Shown here: positions 8,198-16,454 of the stretch, piece by piece
How the letters are laid out: each line of letters begins with the position of its first letter
Position numbering within the stretch: the first letter of the stretch is position 1
Assembly: GCA_050946115.1 (NCBI GenBank)
Contig: JBMNUF010000004.1
Location: forward strand, 111,603 to 175,602
Length of the DNA: 64,000 nucleotides
Direction of reading: 5' to 3'
Origin: CAYFRC01 sp050946115
Lineage (GTDB): Bacteria; Bacillota; Clostridia; Christensenellales; Aristaeellaceae
Program-made: the position numbers and the translations under genes
The notes under the pieces: generated by a model
Databases searched by the model: none
The model's input: the letters and a program-made list of their open reading frames with translations, nothing else
What the model was told of the DNA's origin: nothing

Positions 8198-8539
8198 ATG
8201 AATGAGATCATCCGTTCCATCGAGAGCGCGCAGATGCGCCCCGATGTTCCAGTGTTTTCGATCGGCGACACCGTGCGCGTGCAGGTAAAGGTCGTCGAGG
8301 GAACGCGCGAGCGCCTTCAGGCGTTTGAGGGCGTCGTGATTGCCCGCCGCAACGGCAGCTCGAGGGAGACGTTCACCGTGCGCCGCACTTCCTACGGCGT
8401 CGGCGTCGAGCGTACGTTCCCGCTGCATTCCCCGCGCGTCGATTCCATTACGGTCATACGCAGGGGGCGCGTGCGTCGCGCTAAGCTGTACTACCTGCGC
8501 GAGCGCAGCGGCAAGGCAGCCAAGGTCAGAGAGAGGTAA
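8198..8539 (+). CDS. rplS: 50S ribosomal protein L19
   Basis: Encodes 113 residues, the usual length. L19 sits at the interface of the 30S and 50S subunits. The hallmark stretches FSIGDTVRVQVKVVEG, FEGVVIARR and the C-terminal RRGRVRRAKLYYLRER are all present. The ATG at 8198 has GAGGAGGA at 8182-8189. It is followed by an attenuator-like terminator and then rbgA, an order common in Firmicutes. Confidence 0.97.
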   Translation: MNEIIRSIESAQMRPDVPVFSIGDTVRVQVKVVEGTRERLQAFEGVVIARRNGSSRETFTVRRTSYGVGVERTFPLHSPRVDSITVIRRGRVRRAKLYYLRERSGKAAKVRER

Positions 8540-8551
8540 TTTACAAACAAC

Positions 8552-8580
8552 AAAGAGCCGCATATGCGGCTTTTGTTTTC
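8552..8580 (+). terminator. Terminator or attenuator between rplS and rbgA
   Basis: AGCCGCATATGCGGCT at 8556-8571 is a perfect palindrome followed by TTTTGTTTT. It would end most rplS transcripts and let a fraction read into rbgA, since no separate rbgA promoter is obvious. Confidence 0.75.
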
Positions 8581-8596
8581 TATAGGGGAGGGAACT

Positions 8597-9445
8597 ATGG
8601 CTGATATCAACTGGTACCCGGGTCACATGGCGAGGGCGCGGCGGCTGTTGGAGCCGCAGATTCGCGCGGTGGACGCGGTCATCGAATTGTGCGATGCGCG
8701 CGCACCCTCGGCGACGCGCAATCCCGATCTAAATATGCTCACGCGCGGCAAGGCGCGCGTTTTGGTGCTCAATAAGGCTGACCTTGCCAATGACGGCGTC
8801 ACGCAGCAGTGGCTCGCGCACTTCAGGGCGCAGGGCTTGCGCGCGCTCAAATGCAACGCGACCGGCGGCAAAACCAGGGACATCCTCGCCATGATCGAGG
8901 AGCTTTCTGCGCCGTCGGTCGAGAGGATGCGCGCGCGCGGCGCAAACAAGACCGTGCGCATGATGATCATCGGCATTCCCAACGTCGGCAAATCGACCTT
9001 CATCAACCGCATCCGCGGCAGGTCGATCGCGAAGACCTCCGACAGGCCCGGGGTCACGCGGGCGAACCAATGGGTCAAGATCGGGCAATATCTCGAGCTT
9101 CTGGATACGCCGGGGATGCTCTGGCCAAAACTCGACGTGCAGTCGGACGCGAAGCTGCTCGCGTACCTCGGCTCGATCAGAGACCAGATCATGGATTCCG
9201 AATCGCTCGCGGAGGAGCTTTTGCGGCTGCTTTCGTCCATCGATTGGAAAGCGACCTCCGCGCGGTTTCAGCTGACGGAGGAATCTCTGAACGCGCCGTC
9301 GCTGCTCGAAGAAGCCTGCCGGGGGAGGGGCTGGCTGCTCTCCGGCGGCAGGCTGGATACCGATCGCGGTGCGGCGCTGGTGCTCGACGAATTCCGCGCG
9401 GGAAGGGTCGGGCGAATCAGCCTGCAGCGCCCCGTCAAATCCTGA
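8597..9445 (+). CDS. rbgA: Ribosome biogenesis GTPase RbgA (YlqF)
   Basis: Encodes 282 residues. A circularly permuted GTPase that helps late assembly of the 50S subunit. The G motifs appear in permuted order: NKAD (G4) near residue 60, then GIPNVGKSTFINRIRG (G1) near 130, then DTPG (G3) near 175. The N-terminal WYPGHMARARRLL is characteristic of the family. The ATG at 8597 follows GGGGAGGG at 8585-8592. Its stop overlaps the convergent PHP-domain gene by 11 bp. Synteny with rplS supports the call. Confidence 0.95.
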   Translation: MADINWYPGHMARARRLLEPQIRAVDAVIELCDARAPSATRNPDLNMLTRGKARVLVLNKADLANDGVTQQWLAHFRAQGLRALKCNATGGKTRDILAMIEELSAPSVERMRARGANKTVRMMIIGIPNVGKSTFINRIRGRSIAKTSDRPGVTRANQWVKIGQYLELLDTPGMLWPKLDVQSDAKLLAYLGSIRDQIMDSESLAEELLRLLSSIDWKATSARFQLTEESLNAPSLLEEACRGRGWLLSGGRLDTDRGAALVLDEFRAGRVGRISLQRPVKS

Positions 9446-10370
9446 TGTCTTTGTCTATAAAGATGGGGTTTGTCCACGCGCGGCGGCCCGCATCGTCCAT
9501 GATTTCGATGCGCAGATAGCGGTACTGGCTGAGGCGATTGCCGATTTCGATTTTCGCCTCCGTGATGTTCTCGCCCTCCTGCATATAGGTGGGGTGGCAC
9601 ATGCTGACGAGCTTGAGCCGCTTCACGGGCGAGCATTTGACGAAGACGAAGCCGTCCTCCACGGAAAAATCGAAGAATTTCGGCCCGCAGGAGGAATAGA
9701 ACGCGCCCGCGCGGAGTGCGGATAAGATCGCGGTGACGTTGTTTTCCGCGTTGACCGTGACCCAGCCCTTGGCATGGTGCGCCATGCTGTGCCCGTCGTC
9801 CGTCGCGACGCCGAAGATTTTCTGCCCCGAAAAGAGCAGTTCATCCCAGCAGGCGGCGTTTGTGTCCATGTCGTTTACCATCGCGCAGCCGCTGTTCCAA
9901 ATCTCCATCGCGAAATTGCCGCGCATTTGGTCGAAATACCTCGCAGGCGTGCCGCTCCACTCGGGGTGGCAGTAAATGGTCATGTTGTTGTTCGCATGGA
10001 TGTAGTCCAGATAGGGCTGCGCCGCAAACTGGTCGGCGACGGCGGCGCTTTCAAACCGCTGATCCTGCGTAAAGCCGTTGCCTTCCGCATCGCCTATGCA
10101 GACGACGTGAAAGCAGCGAAAGCCGTCCCTCTCGGACAGGTTCATGTCGTATTCCATGCCGGGAATGATGGTGAGGTTCGTATCTGGCGCGAAATTCTTG
10201 AAGTTGTAGATGCGGTGGTCGGTGAGCGACACGAAATCGAAGCCGTTTTCCCTGTACTTGCGGAGCACTTCCTCCGGCGTGTCCCTGCCGTCGGAGCGGG
10301 TGGAGTGGGAGTGCAGCGCGCCCTTGAGCGACGCGCCGTTGCCGAGAAAAGCGGGTTGCGTGATGCGCAT
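9435..10370 (-). CDS. PHP-domain metal-dependent phosphoesterase-like protein
   Basis: Encodes 311 residues. The N-terminal PHP motif is clear: LHSHSTRSDGRDTPEE with His20 and His22, followed by LTDHRI, PGMEYD, CHPEWSG and a later VATDDGHS, all expected metal ligands. PHP proteins hydrolyse phosphoesters such as nucleotides or histidinol phosphate. The last 80 residues or so look like a beta-rich accessory region seen in PHP proteins of gut Clostridia; that is inference. The ATG at 10368-10370 has CAGGAGG upstream. The 3' end overlaps rbgA by 11 bp in convergent orientation. Confidence 0.8.
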   Translation of the reverse strand: MRITQPAFLGNGASLKGALHSHSTRSDGRDTPEEVLRKYRENGFDFVSLTDHRIYNFKNFAPDTNLTIIPGMEYDMNLSERDGFRCFHVVCIGDAEGNGFTQDQRFESAAVADQFAAQPYLDYIHANNNMTIYCHPEWSGTPARYFDQMRGNFAMEIWNSGCAMVNDMDTNAACWDELLFSGQKIFGVATDDGHSMAHHAKGWVTVNAENNVTAILSALRAGAFYSSCGPKFFDFSVEDGFVFVKCSPVKRLKLVSMCHPTYMQEGENITEAKIEIGNRLSQYRYLRIEIMDDAGRRAWTNPIFIDKDIRI

Positions 10371-10776
10371 GAAAAAACCTCCTGTCGCGTTGTTGTTCGG
10401 TGCGTCCCGTCGGGCATACTGCGGTGAAGTGCGCGGAACCAACCGAAAGCATGATACCACACAAACATGAAAATGAGAACAGCCGAGCAAGAAGAACGGG
10501 TAAAATCGAAAGGCTCCCAAGGAGGGAGACCGAGCGAATGAAAGGCAGAAAGCTTTTGGCGAAGATTTCCCGCGGGGGCGCCGCGTATCTTCCTAATCGC
10601 ATGAAGAAGGTCTCCGAAATGGCCGATGACGAAGCGATTTCGTGTTGCCTTGGTACTGCGAATATTTTGAGGGTGGCGCGCGTATAGACGTGCAAATGGT
10701 CGCAAGACCGCGATTGCGTGTTGCGCCGATTCCCGGTATCGAAACGACAATATTTGGCGTTTTTACGATGGAGAGC
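10371..10776. other. Gene-poor stretch upstream of tRNA-Leu
   Basis: About 400 bp without a confident gene. It holds a TATCAT -10-like element on the minus strand (near 10450) that could serve the PHP gene, and one small candidate ORF at 10538. Nothing else recognisable was seen. Confidence 0.4.
10538..10687 (+). CDS. Possible small ORF of 49 residues
   Basis: An ATG at 10538 is preceded by AAGGAGGGAG at 10519-10528. The product is basic at its N-terminus (MKGRKLLAKISRGGAAYLP) and contains a CC pair. I recognise no family. The spacing to the ribosome binding site is a little long. It could be a chance frame in GC-rich DNA or a small remnant. Confidence 0.3.
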   Translation: MKGRKLLAKISRGGAAYLPNRMKKVSEMADDEAISCCLGTANILRVARV

Positions 10777-10805
10777 TTGCGCGGATGCCCCCGCTGTGGT
10801 ATAAT
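10777..10805 (+). promoter_or_regulatory. Promoter of tRNA-Leu
   Basis: TTGCGC at 10777-10782 and TATAAT at 10800-10805, spacer 17 bp. The expected start site is only a few bases before the mature tRNA 5' end. Confidence 0.75.
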
Positions 10806-10815
10806 CCCCTTCGAT

Positions 10816-10898
10816 GCTGGAGTGGCGGAATGGCAGACGCAGGGGACTTAAAATCCTTTGCCCTTTTCGGCGTGCGGGTTCGAGTCCCGCCTTCAGCA
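10816..10898 (+). tRNA. tRNA-Leu (anticodon UAA)
   Basis: The 83-nt gene folds as a class II tRNA. Acceptor GCTGGAG (10816-10822) pairs with CTTCAGC (10891-10897), with discriminator A at 10898. The anticodon loop CTTAAAA puts TAA at 10849-10851. A long variable arm lies around TTTGCCCTTTTCGGC, and the T arm is GCGGGTTCGAGTCCCGC. The 3' CCA is not encoded. It has its own promoter and terminator. Confidence 0.95.
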
Positions 10899-10902
10899 CT
10901 GT

Positions 10903-10937
10903 ATCCTGTCTAAAAAATGTATTTAGACAGGATTTTC
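10903..10937 (+). terminator. Terminator of tRNA-Leu
   Basis: ATCCTGTCTAAA (10903-10914) pairs perfectly over 12 bp with TTTAGACAGGAT (10922-10933), followed by a short T run. Confidence 0.8.
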
Positions 10938-10948
10938 TGTGTCCATGC

Positions 10949-10980
10949 AAAAAAGCCGCGCAGCGAAGAAGCCGCGCGGC
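10949..10980 (-). terminator. Terminator of the threonine/glycine operon
   Basis: On the minus strand GCCGCGC and GCGCGGC form a strong stem, followed by six T (10949-10954). It lies 11 bp past the gcvPB stop. Confidence 0.8.
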
Positions 10981-10991
10981 GAAGGGGAGCG

Positions 10992-12428
10992 TTACTGCCC
11001 GAAGTTGTAGCGAAGCACCGGGTTGCGCGCAGCCGCGACCTCGTCCGGCCGCCCGACGGGGCAATCGTGCGGTGCGCCGTGCAGCAGCTCGGGATCAGCG
11101 TGGGCTTCTTCCAAAATGCGCAGGAAGATGTCCGCCGCCTCGTCCAACGTCTCGCGGCTCTCGGTCTCGGTGGGCTCTGCCATCAGCGCCTCGTGCACGA
11201 TCAGCGGGAAGTACATCGTCGGCGGATGGATGCCGAAATCGAGCATGCGCTTGGCGACGTCCATGGCGGAAACGCCGGTTTCGCGCTTCAGGCGCTCCAG
11301 CGTCATGACGAATTCGTGCATACAGATGGCGTCGTGGGACATATCATATGCGCCCTTCAGCCTGTGCATCAGGTAGTTGGCGTTCAACACCGCGCCCGCG
11401 GCGGCTTCGGGGATGCCCTGCTTGCCCAGCATGAGGATGTAGGTCAGCGCGCGCACGTTCACGAGGAAGTTGCCGTAGAAGGAGCGCACCTGCCCCATCG
11501 AGCACTCGGGGTCGTAAAAGCGGTACGCGCCGTTTTCCTCGCGGATGCGCGGCTTCGGCAAGAACGGCTCCAAAAACGCCTTGCAGCCCACGGGGCCGCT
11601 GCCGGGGCCGCCGCCGCCGTGCGGGGTGGAGAAGGTTTTGTGCAGGTTCAGGTGCACGCAGTCAAAGCCCATATCGCCCGGGCGCACGCGCCCCATGATG
11701 GCGTTCAGGTTTGCGCCGTCGTAGTAGCACAGGCCGCCCGCATGGTGGACGATCTCGGTGATCTCCAAGATATTGGGGTCGAACAGCCCAAGCGTGTTGG
11801 GGTTGGTGAGCATAAGCCCCGCGGTATCGGGCCCGACCGCCGCCCGCAAGGCGTCCAGATCCACGCAGCCCCTGTCATCGGAAGGCACGGAGACGACGGA
11901 GAAGCCCGCCATCACCGCCGATGCGGGGTTGGTGCCGTGCGCGGAGTCCGGCACGATGATCTTCGTGCGCGCCGCGTCGTTTCGGGACTGGTGGTAGCGG
12001 CGGATGAGCAAAAGCCCCGTGTATTCGCCGTGCGCGCCCGCCGCGGGCTGAAAGGTCATGCCGTCCATGCCCGTGATCTCGCACAGGAGCTTTTCGAGCG
12101 TATAGAGCAGCTCCATGCAGCCCTGCGCCGTCTCTTCGCTTTGCAGCGGGTGGATGCCGGTGAAGCCGGGGTGCGATGCCATCTCCTCGTTGATTTGGGG
12201 GTTGTACTTCATCGTGCAGGAACCGAGCGGATAAAACCCGTCGTTCACGCCGTGCGTCTGCTTGGCGAGCTGCGTATAATGGCGGCTTAGGTCGACCTCG
12301 GAAATCTCCGGAAGCTTCGGCGCTTCGGCGCGCAGCAGCGCGGGGTCGAACGAGAAGGCGGGCGTATCGCACGCCGGAATCAGGCACTGTCCGCGCCCCT
12401 TTCGGCTCCGTTCAAACAAAAGCTTCAT
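10992..12428 (-). CDS. gcvPB: Glycine dehydrogenase (decarboxylating) subunit 2
   Basis: Encodes 478 residues. The PLP-binding half of the split P protein of the glycine cleavage system; with GcvPA it decarboxylates glycine and passes the aminomethyl group to lipoyl-GcvH. The PLP lysine lies in NLHKTFSTPHGGGGPGSGP, and the NFGQ ending is typical. The ATG at 12428 overlaps the gcvPA stop codon by 4 bp (ATGA), and GGGAGGTGAG precedes it. It is the last gene of a six-gene operon. The upstream in-frame extension is rejected because it lies wholly inside gcvPA. Confidence 0.96.
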   Translation of the reverse strand: MKLLFERSRKGRGQCLIPACDTPAFSFDPALLRAEAPKLPEISEVDLSRHYTQLAKQTHGVNDGFYPLGSCTMKYNPQINEEMASHPGFTGIHPLQSEETAQGCMELLYTLEKLLCEITGMDGMTFQPAAGAHGEYTGLLLIRRYHQSRNDAARTKIIVPDSAHGTNPASAVMAGFSVVSVPSDDRGCVDLDALRAAVGPDTAGLMLTNPNTLGLFDPNILEITEIVHHAGGLCYYDGANLNAIMGRVRPGDMGFDCVHLNLHKTFSTPHGGGGPGSGPVGCKAFLEPFLPKPRIREENGAYRFYDPECSMGQVRSFYGNFLVNVRALTYILMLGKQGIPEAAAGAVLNANYLMHRLKGAYDMSHDAICMHEFVMTLERLKRETGVSAMDVAKRMLDFGIHPPTMYFPLIVHEALMAEPTETESRETLDEAADIFLRILEEAHADPELLHGAPHDCPVGRPDEVAAARNPVLRYNFGQ

Positions 12429-13741
12429 TTCCCGCTCACCTCCCTGCAGATTTCCGCCAGGCGATCGATCTGGCTCTTCGTGTTCTTTTCGGTGCAGCAC
12501 CAGAGGATGCCGCCCTCGACGGGCAGCCCTCCCAAAATCCCTTCGCGATCCAGCCGCTCTTGCAGCGCATTAGGCGATACGGGGCAGGAGGAGACGAATT
12601 CGTGGAAGAAGGGCTTATTCGTCTTCGGCGCAAAGCCGGGGATGTCGCTTAAGAGAGATGCGAGATAGTGCGCGTGCGATGCGGAATTTTCCGCCGCGCG
12701 CTTCAGCCCGTTAGGCCCCATGGCGGCGAGGTATACGGACGCCGTCATGGCGCAGAGCGCCTGGTTGGAACAGATGCTCGAGGATGCCTTTTCGCGGCGG
12801 ATGTGCTGTTCCCGCGCCTGCAGCGTGAGCACGAAGCAGCGCCTGCCGTCCTTATCCGCCGTCTCGCCGACGATGCGCCCGGGCAGCTTTCGCATGAGGG
12901 GCGCTTTGCACGCAATGAACCCCAGATAGGGCCCGCCATAGCCCAGCGGCATGCCCAAAGGCTGTCCATCGCCCACGGCGATATCGGCGCCGCATTCGCC
13001 CGGAGTTTTCAAAAGCCCCAAGGAAATGGGGTTTGCACCCATGATGACCTTCGCGCCGGCGGCGTGTGCGGCGGAGGCGATCGCTTGTACATCCTCTATC
13101 ACCCCGTAGAAATTCGGACTCTGGATGTATACGCAGGCGGGCTTTCCCTTGAGTGCGTCCTCAAGGGCACCGATATTTAGTGCATAGTCTGCGGAGGGGA
13201 GCACCGTCACGGGGACGCTGCGGCTTTCGCAATAGGTCTTGATGACCTCGATTGCCTGCGGGTCCGCCGTATCGGGGAGCAGCACGCCGGTCTTTCTGTT
13301 CTCCTGGCACATCATGACCGCCTCGGCTGCGGCGGTCGCGCCGTCGTATACGGAGGCGTTGGAAACGTCCATGCCGGTCAGTTCGCAAATCTGCGTCTGG
13401 TACTCGAAGATGGACTGCAATATCCCCTGGCTGATCTCCGCCTGATACGGGGTGTACGCCGTTCGAAATTCCTCCTTGGAGGTCACGGCCTTCACGACAG
13501 AGGGGATGTAGTGGTCGTACGCGCCCGCGCCGCGAAAGATGTGCCGATAGCGCACGTTCTTTTCCGCCATGGCGGAGACGGCGGAGGCGACTTCCATCTC
13601 GCTTAAGCCCTCGGGGATGTGCAGCTCTTTCAGCTTTGCGGAATCGGGCACGTCGCGATACAGCTCTTCCACAGAGGAATAGCCGATATCTTCCAGCATC
13701 CGCTGCCGCTCCTCCTTCGTGGAGGGGATATAACCTGCCAT
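12425..13741 (-). CDS. gcvPA: Glycine dehydrogenase (decarboxylating) subunit 1
   Basis: Encodes 438 residues, the N-terminal half of the split P protein, which forms an alpha2beta2 complex with GcvPB. The start MAGYIPSTKEERQRML, and the stretches GAGAYDHYIPS and YTPYQAEISQGILQ, are family signatures. The ATG at 13741 shares one base with the gcvH stop (TAATG), and GAGGAGGAAG precedes it. A split P protein is usual in Firmicutes and archaea, whereas most Proteobacteria have one long GcvP. Confidence 0.96.
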   Translation of the reverse strand: MAGYIPSTKEERQRMLEDIGYSSVEELYRDVPDSAKLKELHIPEGLSEMEVASAVSAMAEKNVRYRHIFRGAGAYDHYIPSVVKAVTSKEEFRTAYTPYQAEISQGILQSIFEYQTQICELTGMDVSNASVYDGATAAAEAVMMCQENRKTGVLLPDTADPQAIEVIKTYCESRSVPVTVLPSADYALNIGALEDALKGKPACVYIQSPNFYGVIEDVQAIASAAHAAGAKVIMGANPISLGLLKTPGECGADIAVGDGQPLGMPLGYGGPYLGFIACKAPLMRKLPGRIVGETADKDGRRCFVLTLQAREQHIRREKASSSICSNQALCAMTASVYLAAMGPNGLKRAAENSASHAHYLASLLSDIPGFAPKTNKPFFHEFVSSCPVSPNALQERLDREGILGGLPVEGGILWCCTEKNTKSQIDRLAEICREVSGK

Positions 13742-14127
13742 TATGCTTCCTCCTCGGCGGCGCATACGGCCTCGTAGGCGACGGAATCCATCAGTTCATC
13801 CTCTGCGACGGTGCCCTCGACCTTGATGAACCACGCGCCGTAGGGATCCTCATTCACCTGTTCGGGCGCGTCGAGCAGCGCCTCGTTCACTTCGACCACC
13901 TTGCCGGAGACGGGGCTGTACACGTCGGAAACGGCCTTGACGGACTCCACGTCCGCGAAGGATTCGCCCGCGGTGACCTCGTCATCCGCCTGCGGAAGCT
14001 GGATAAACACGATGTCGCCCAGGGCGTTCGCGGCGAATTCCGTGAGGCCGACTACGAGAAGGCCGTCCTCCTCTTTCACCCATTCGTGCGATTTGGAGTA
14101 CTTCAGGTTCTCGGGATAGTTTGCCAT
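13741..14127 (-). CDS. gcvH: Glycine cleavage system H protein
   Basis: Encodes 128 residues. Lipoyl carrier that shuttles the aminomethyl group between the P and T proteins and is then reoxidised by an L protein. The lipoylation site is Lys64 in DVESVKAVSD. The start at 14127 has AAGGAGGATATCATC upstream; the longer frame overlaps gcvT. The last residues are acidic (CAAEEEA). No dihydrolipoyl dehydrogenase (L protein) gene lies in this window, so that subunit must be encoded elsewhere. Confidence 0.97.
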   Translation of the reverse strand: MANYPENLKYSKSHEWVKEEDGLLVVGLTEFAANALGDIVFIQLPQADDEVTAGESFADVESVKAVSDVYSPVSGKVVEVNEALLDAPEQVNEDPYGAWFIKVEGTVAEDELMDSVAYEAVCAAEEEA

Positions 14128-14149
14128 GATGATATCCTCCTTACTGTTT

Positions 14150-15238
14150 TCAAGCCTTTTCGTCGATGAACGGCAGGGGTACGATTTCGGCGGCGACGCG
14201 GCGCCCGCGCACATCTACCTCGATGGCGGTTCCAAGCGCGGTGTGCTTTTTATCCACTAAGGCCATGGCGACGGCCTTACCGACATACGGGCAGAAGGTG
14301 CCGGAAGTGGTGGCGCCGATGCGTTCTTCTCCGATAAACGCGTCCTGATGCTCGCGCAAGATGCCCCTTCCCGTGACCGAAAGCCCCACGCGGATTCGCG
14401 CAGGTTCTTTTGCGGAAATGAGGGCGTATCTGCCGATGAATTCCGCCTTGTCCAACTTCACACTGAAGCCCAGCCCAGCCTCGAACGGGGTGATGTCCTC
14501 ATCCATCTCGTGGCCGTACAGCGGCATCCCCGCCTCCAGCCGCAGCGTGTCGCGCGCGCCAAGCCCGCAGGGGATGAGCCCGTATTGCTCGCCCGCCGCC
14601 CGCAGGGTCTTCCACAGGGGTTCGGCGTTTTCGTTTGCGGTGTAAATCTCAAAGCCGTCCTCTCCCGTGTAGCCCGTGCGGGAGATCATGCAGCGCATGT
14701 TTTTGATTTCCACATCGCGCAGCGCCGTATAGTATTTTTGCGGGATGCTCTCCTTGGGGAGAAGCTCTTCCATAATCGCATTCGCAGCCGGCCCCTGAAT
14801 CGCCACCTGCGCCACGGAATCGGAAATATCCCGAATCTCGGTGCCCTCGAGCACGTTCGCCGCCATGTGCGCAAAATCTTTTTCGCGGTTGGAGGCGTTG
14901 ACGACGACGAGATAGTCCTCCTCGCTGAATTTATACACCAACACGTCGTCTATGCAGCCGCCGCGCTCGTTGCACATCACGCTGTAGCGCACGCGGCCCG
15001 CCTTCATGCCGGTAAAATCGTTGGTAAAGATGTGGTTTAGCGTCTTCAGCGCGGTTTTTCCCGTAAACGCGATCTCGCCCATGTGGGACACGTCGAAAAG
15101 CCCCGCTTTTTCGCGAACCGCCATGTGTTCCGTCACGACGCCGGTCGCGTACTGCACCGGCAGGAGATAGCCCGCGAAGGGCACGATTTTGCCGCCCTCG
15201 GCGACGTGGATGTCGTATAGAGGCGTTTTGCGCTCCAC
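14150..15238 (-). CDS. gcvT: Glycine cleavage system T protein (aminomethyltransferase)
   Basis: Encodes 362 residues. Transfers the methylene carbon from aminomethyl-lipoyl-GcvH to tetrahydrofolate and releases ammonia. Signatures include the N-terminal KTPLYDIHVAEGGKIVPFAG, VFDVSHMGE-type FDVSHMGEI, and SRTGYTGEDGFEIY. I chose the GTG at 15238 because AGAAGGTGAG lies just upstream and the resulting ERKTPLYD start fits the family. An ATG at 15262 that overlaps the kbl stop by one base (TAATG) is an alternative and would add eight residues. It lies between kbl and gcvH in the operon. Confidence 0.95.
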   Translation of the reverse strand: MERKTPLYDIHVAEGGKIVPFAGYLLPVQYATGVVTEHMAVREKAGLFDVSHMGEIAFTGKTALKTLNHIFTNDFTGMKAGRVRYSVMCNERGGCIDDVLVYKFSEEDYLVVVNASNREKDFAHMAANVLEGTEIRDISDSVAQVAIQGPAANAIMEELLPKESIPQKYYTALRDVEIKNMRCMISRTGYTGEDGFEIYTANENAEPLWKTLRAAGEQYGLIPCGLGARDTLRLEAGMPLYGHEMDEDITPFEAGLGFSVKLDKAEFIGRYALISAKEPARIRVGLSVTGRGILREHQDAFIGEERIGATTSGTFCPYVGKAVAMALVDKKHTALGTAIEVDVRGRRVAAEIVPLPFIDEKA

Positions 15239-15261
15239 GAAATACTCACCTTCTTTTGTCA

Positions 15262-16449
15262 TTATATGCCCATTTCCATTTTGACTTCCGCGAAGCAGCG
15301 GATGGCGAAATCCAGGTCCTCCTTCGTGTGCGCTGCGGAGACCTGCGTGCGCACGCGCGCCTTGTTCATGGGCACCACCGGATAGGAGAAGCCGACCACG
15401 TACACGCCCTTTTCGAGCATGCGCGCGGCGAATTCCTGCGCGATGCGCGCATCGTAGAGCATGACGGGCACGATGGGGTGCGTCCCCTCGGGCACGTCAA
15501 AGCCCAGCTTTCCCAGTTCCTTTCGGAAATAGGCGGTGTTTTCGTGCACGCGGTCGCGAAGCGCGGTGGATTCCGTGAGCATGTCGAACGTCTCGCACGC
15601 CGCCGCTGCGATTGCGGGCGCGAGCGTGTTGGAGAAGAGATAGGGCCTGCTGCGCTGGCGAAGGAGATCCACGATGCTCTGCCGCGCCGCGGTATACCCG
15701 CCGCTCGCGCCGCCGAGCGCCTTGCCGAGCGTCCCCGTGATGATATCCACGCGCTCCGTTACGCCGCAGTATTCCGGCGTCCCCCTGCCGTGCTCGCCCA
15801 TGAAGCCCACGGCGTGGCTGTCGTCCACCATGACCAGCGCGTCGTACTGCTCCGCGAGGTCGCAGATGCCGCGCAGGTTTGCGATGAAGCCGTCCATGGA
15901 GAACACGCCGTCGGTCGCGATAATGATCGTGCGCGCGCCGGCTTCCTTCGCCTCGGCGAGCTTTTCCGCAAGGTCGTCCATGTCGTTGTTCTTATAGCGG
16001 TAGCGCATCGCCTTGCAAAGGCGCACGCCGTCGATGATGCTCGCGTGGTTGAGTTCGTCGGAGATGATGGCGTCCTCCTTGCCGAGCAGCACCTCGAACA
16101 GGCCGCCATTGGCATCGAAGCAGGAGGAATAGAGAATCGTATCGTCCATGCCCAAGAAGTCCGCGATCTTTTTCTCCAGCGACTTGTGCAGCGCCTGCGT
16201 GCCGCAAATGAAGCGCACGCTGGAAAGGCCGTAGCCCCAGCGGTCGTAGCTCTTCTTTGCGGCCTCGATGATGCGCGGGTTGTCGGAGAGCCCCAGGTAG
16301 TTGTTTGCGCACATGTTCACCACGTTTTTGGCGGCGGTGGTGTCTATGCGGCTGCGCTGCGGGGTCGTGATAATGCGCTCGTCCTTAAAGGTGCCCGCCG
16401 CGCGGATGGCTTCGAGCTCCGCCTCGTAGCGCTTAAACGCTTCCTTCAT
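15262..16449 (-). CDS. kbl: 2-amino-3-ketobutyrate CoA ligase (glycine C-acetyltransferase)
   Basis: Encodes 395 residues. A PLP enzyme that splits 2-amino-3-ketobutyrate with CoA into glycine and acetyl-CoA, the second step of threonine catabolism. The PLP lysine is in TGTLGKALGGASGGY, and VMVDDSHAVGFMGEHGRG is the conserved active-site segment. The ATG at 16449 is used rather than the TTG at 16458, which would be too close to the AGGAGG site. The tdh stop lies five bases upstream, so the two are translated together. Confidence 0.96.
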   Translation of the reverse strand: MKEAFKRYEAELEAIRAAGTFKDERIITTPQRSRIDTTAAKNVVNMCANNYLGLSDNPRIIEAAKKSYDRWGYGLSSVRFICGTQALHKSLEKKIADFLGMDDTILYSSCFDANGGLFEVLLGKEDAIISDELNHASIIDGVRLCKAMRYRYKNNDMDDLAEKLAEAKEAGARTIIIATDGVFSMDGFIANLRGICDLAEQYDALVMVDDSHAVGFMGEHGRGTPEYCGVTERVDIITGTLGKALGGASGGYTAARQSIVDLLRQRSRPYLFSNTLAPAIAAAACETFDMLTESTALRDRVHENTAYFRKELGKLGFDVPEGTHPIVPVMLYDARIAQEFAARMLEKGVYVVGFSYPVVPMNKARVRTQVSAAHTKEDLDFAIRCFAEVKMEMGI

Positions 16450-16454
16450 GAAAA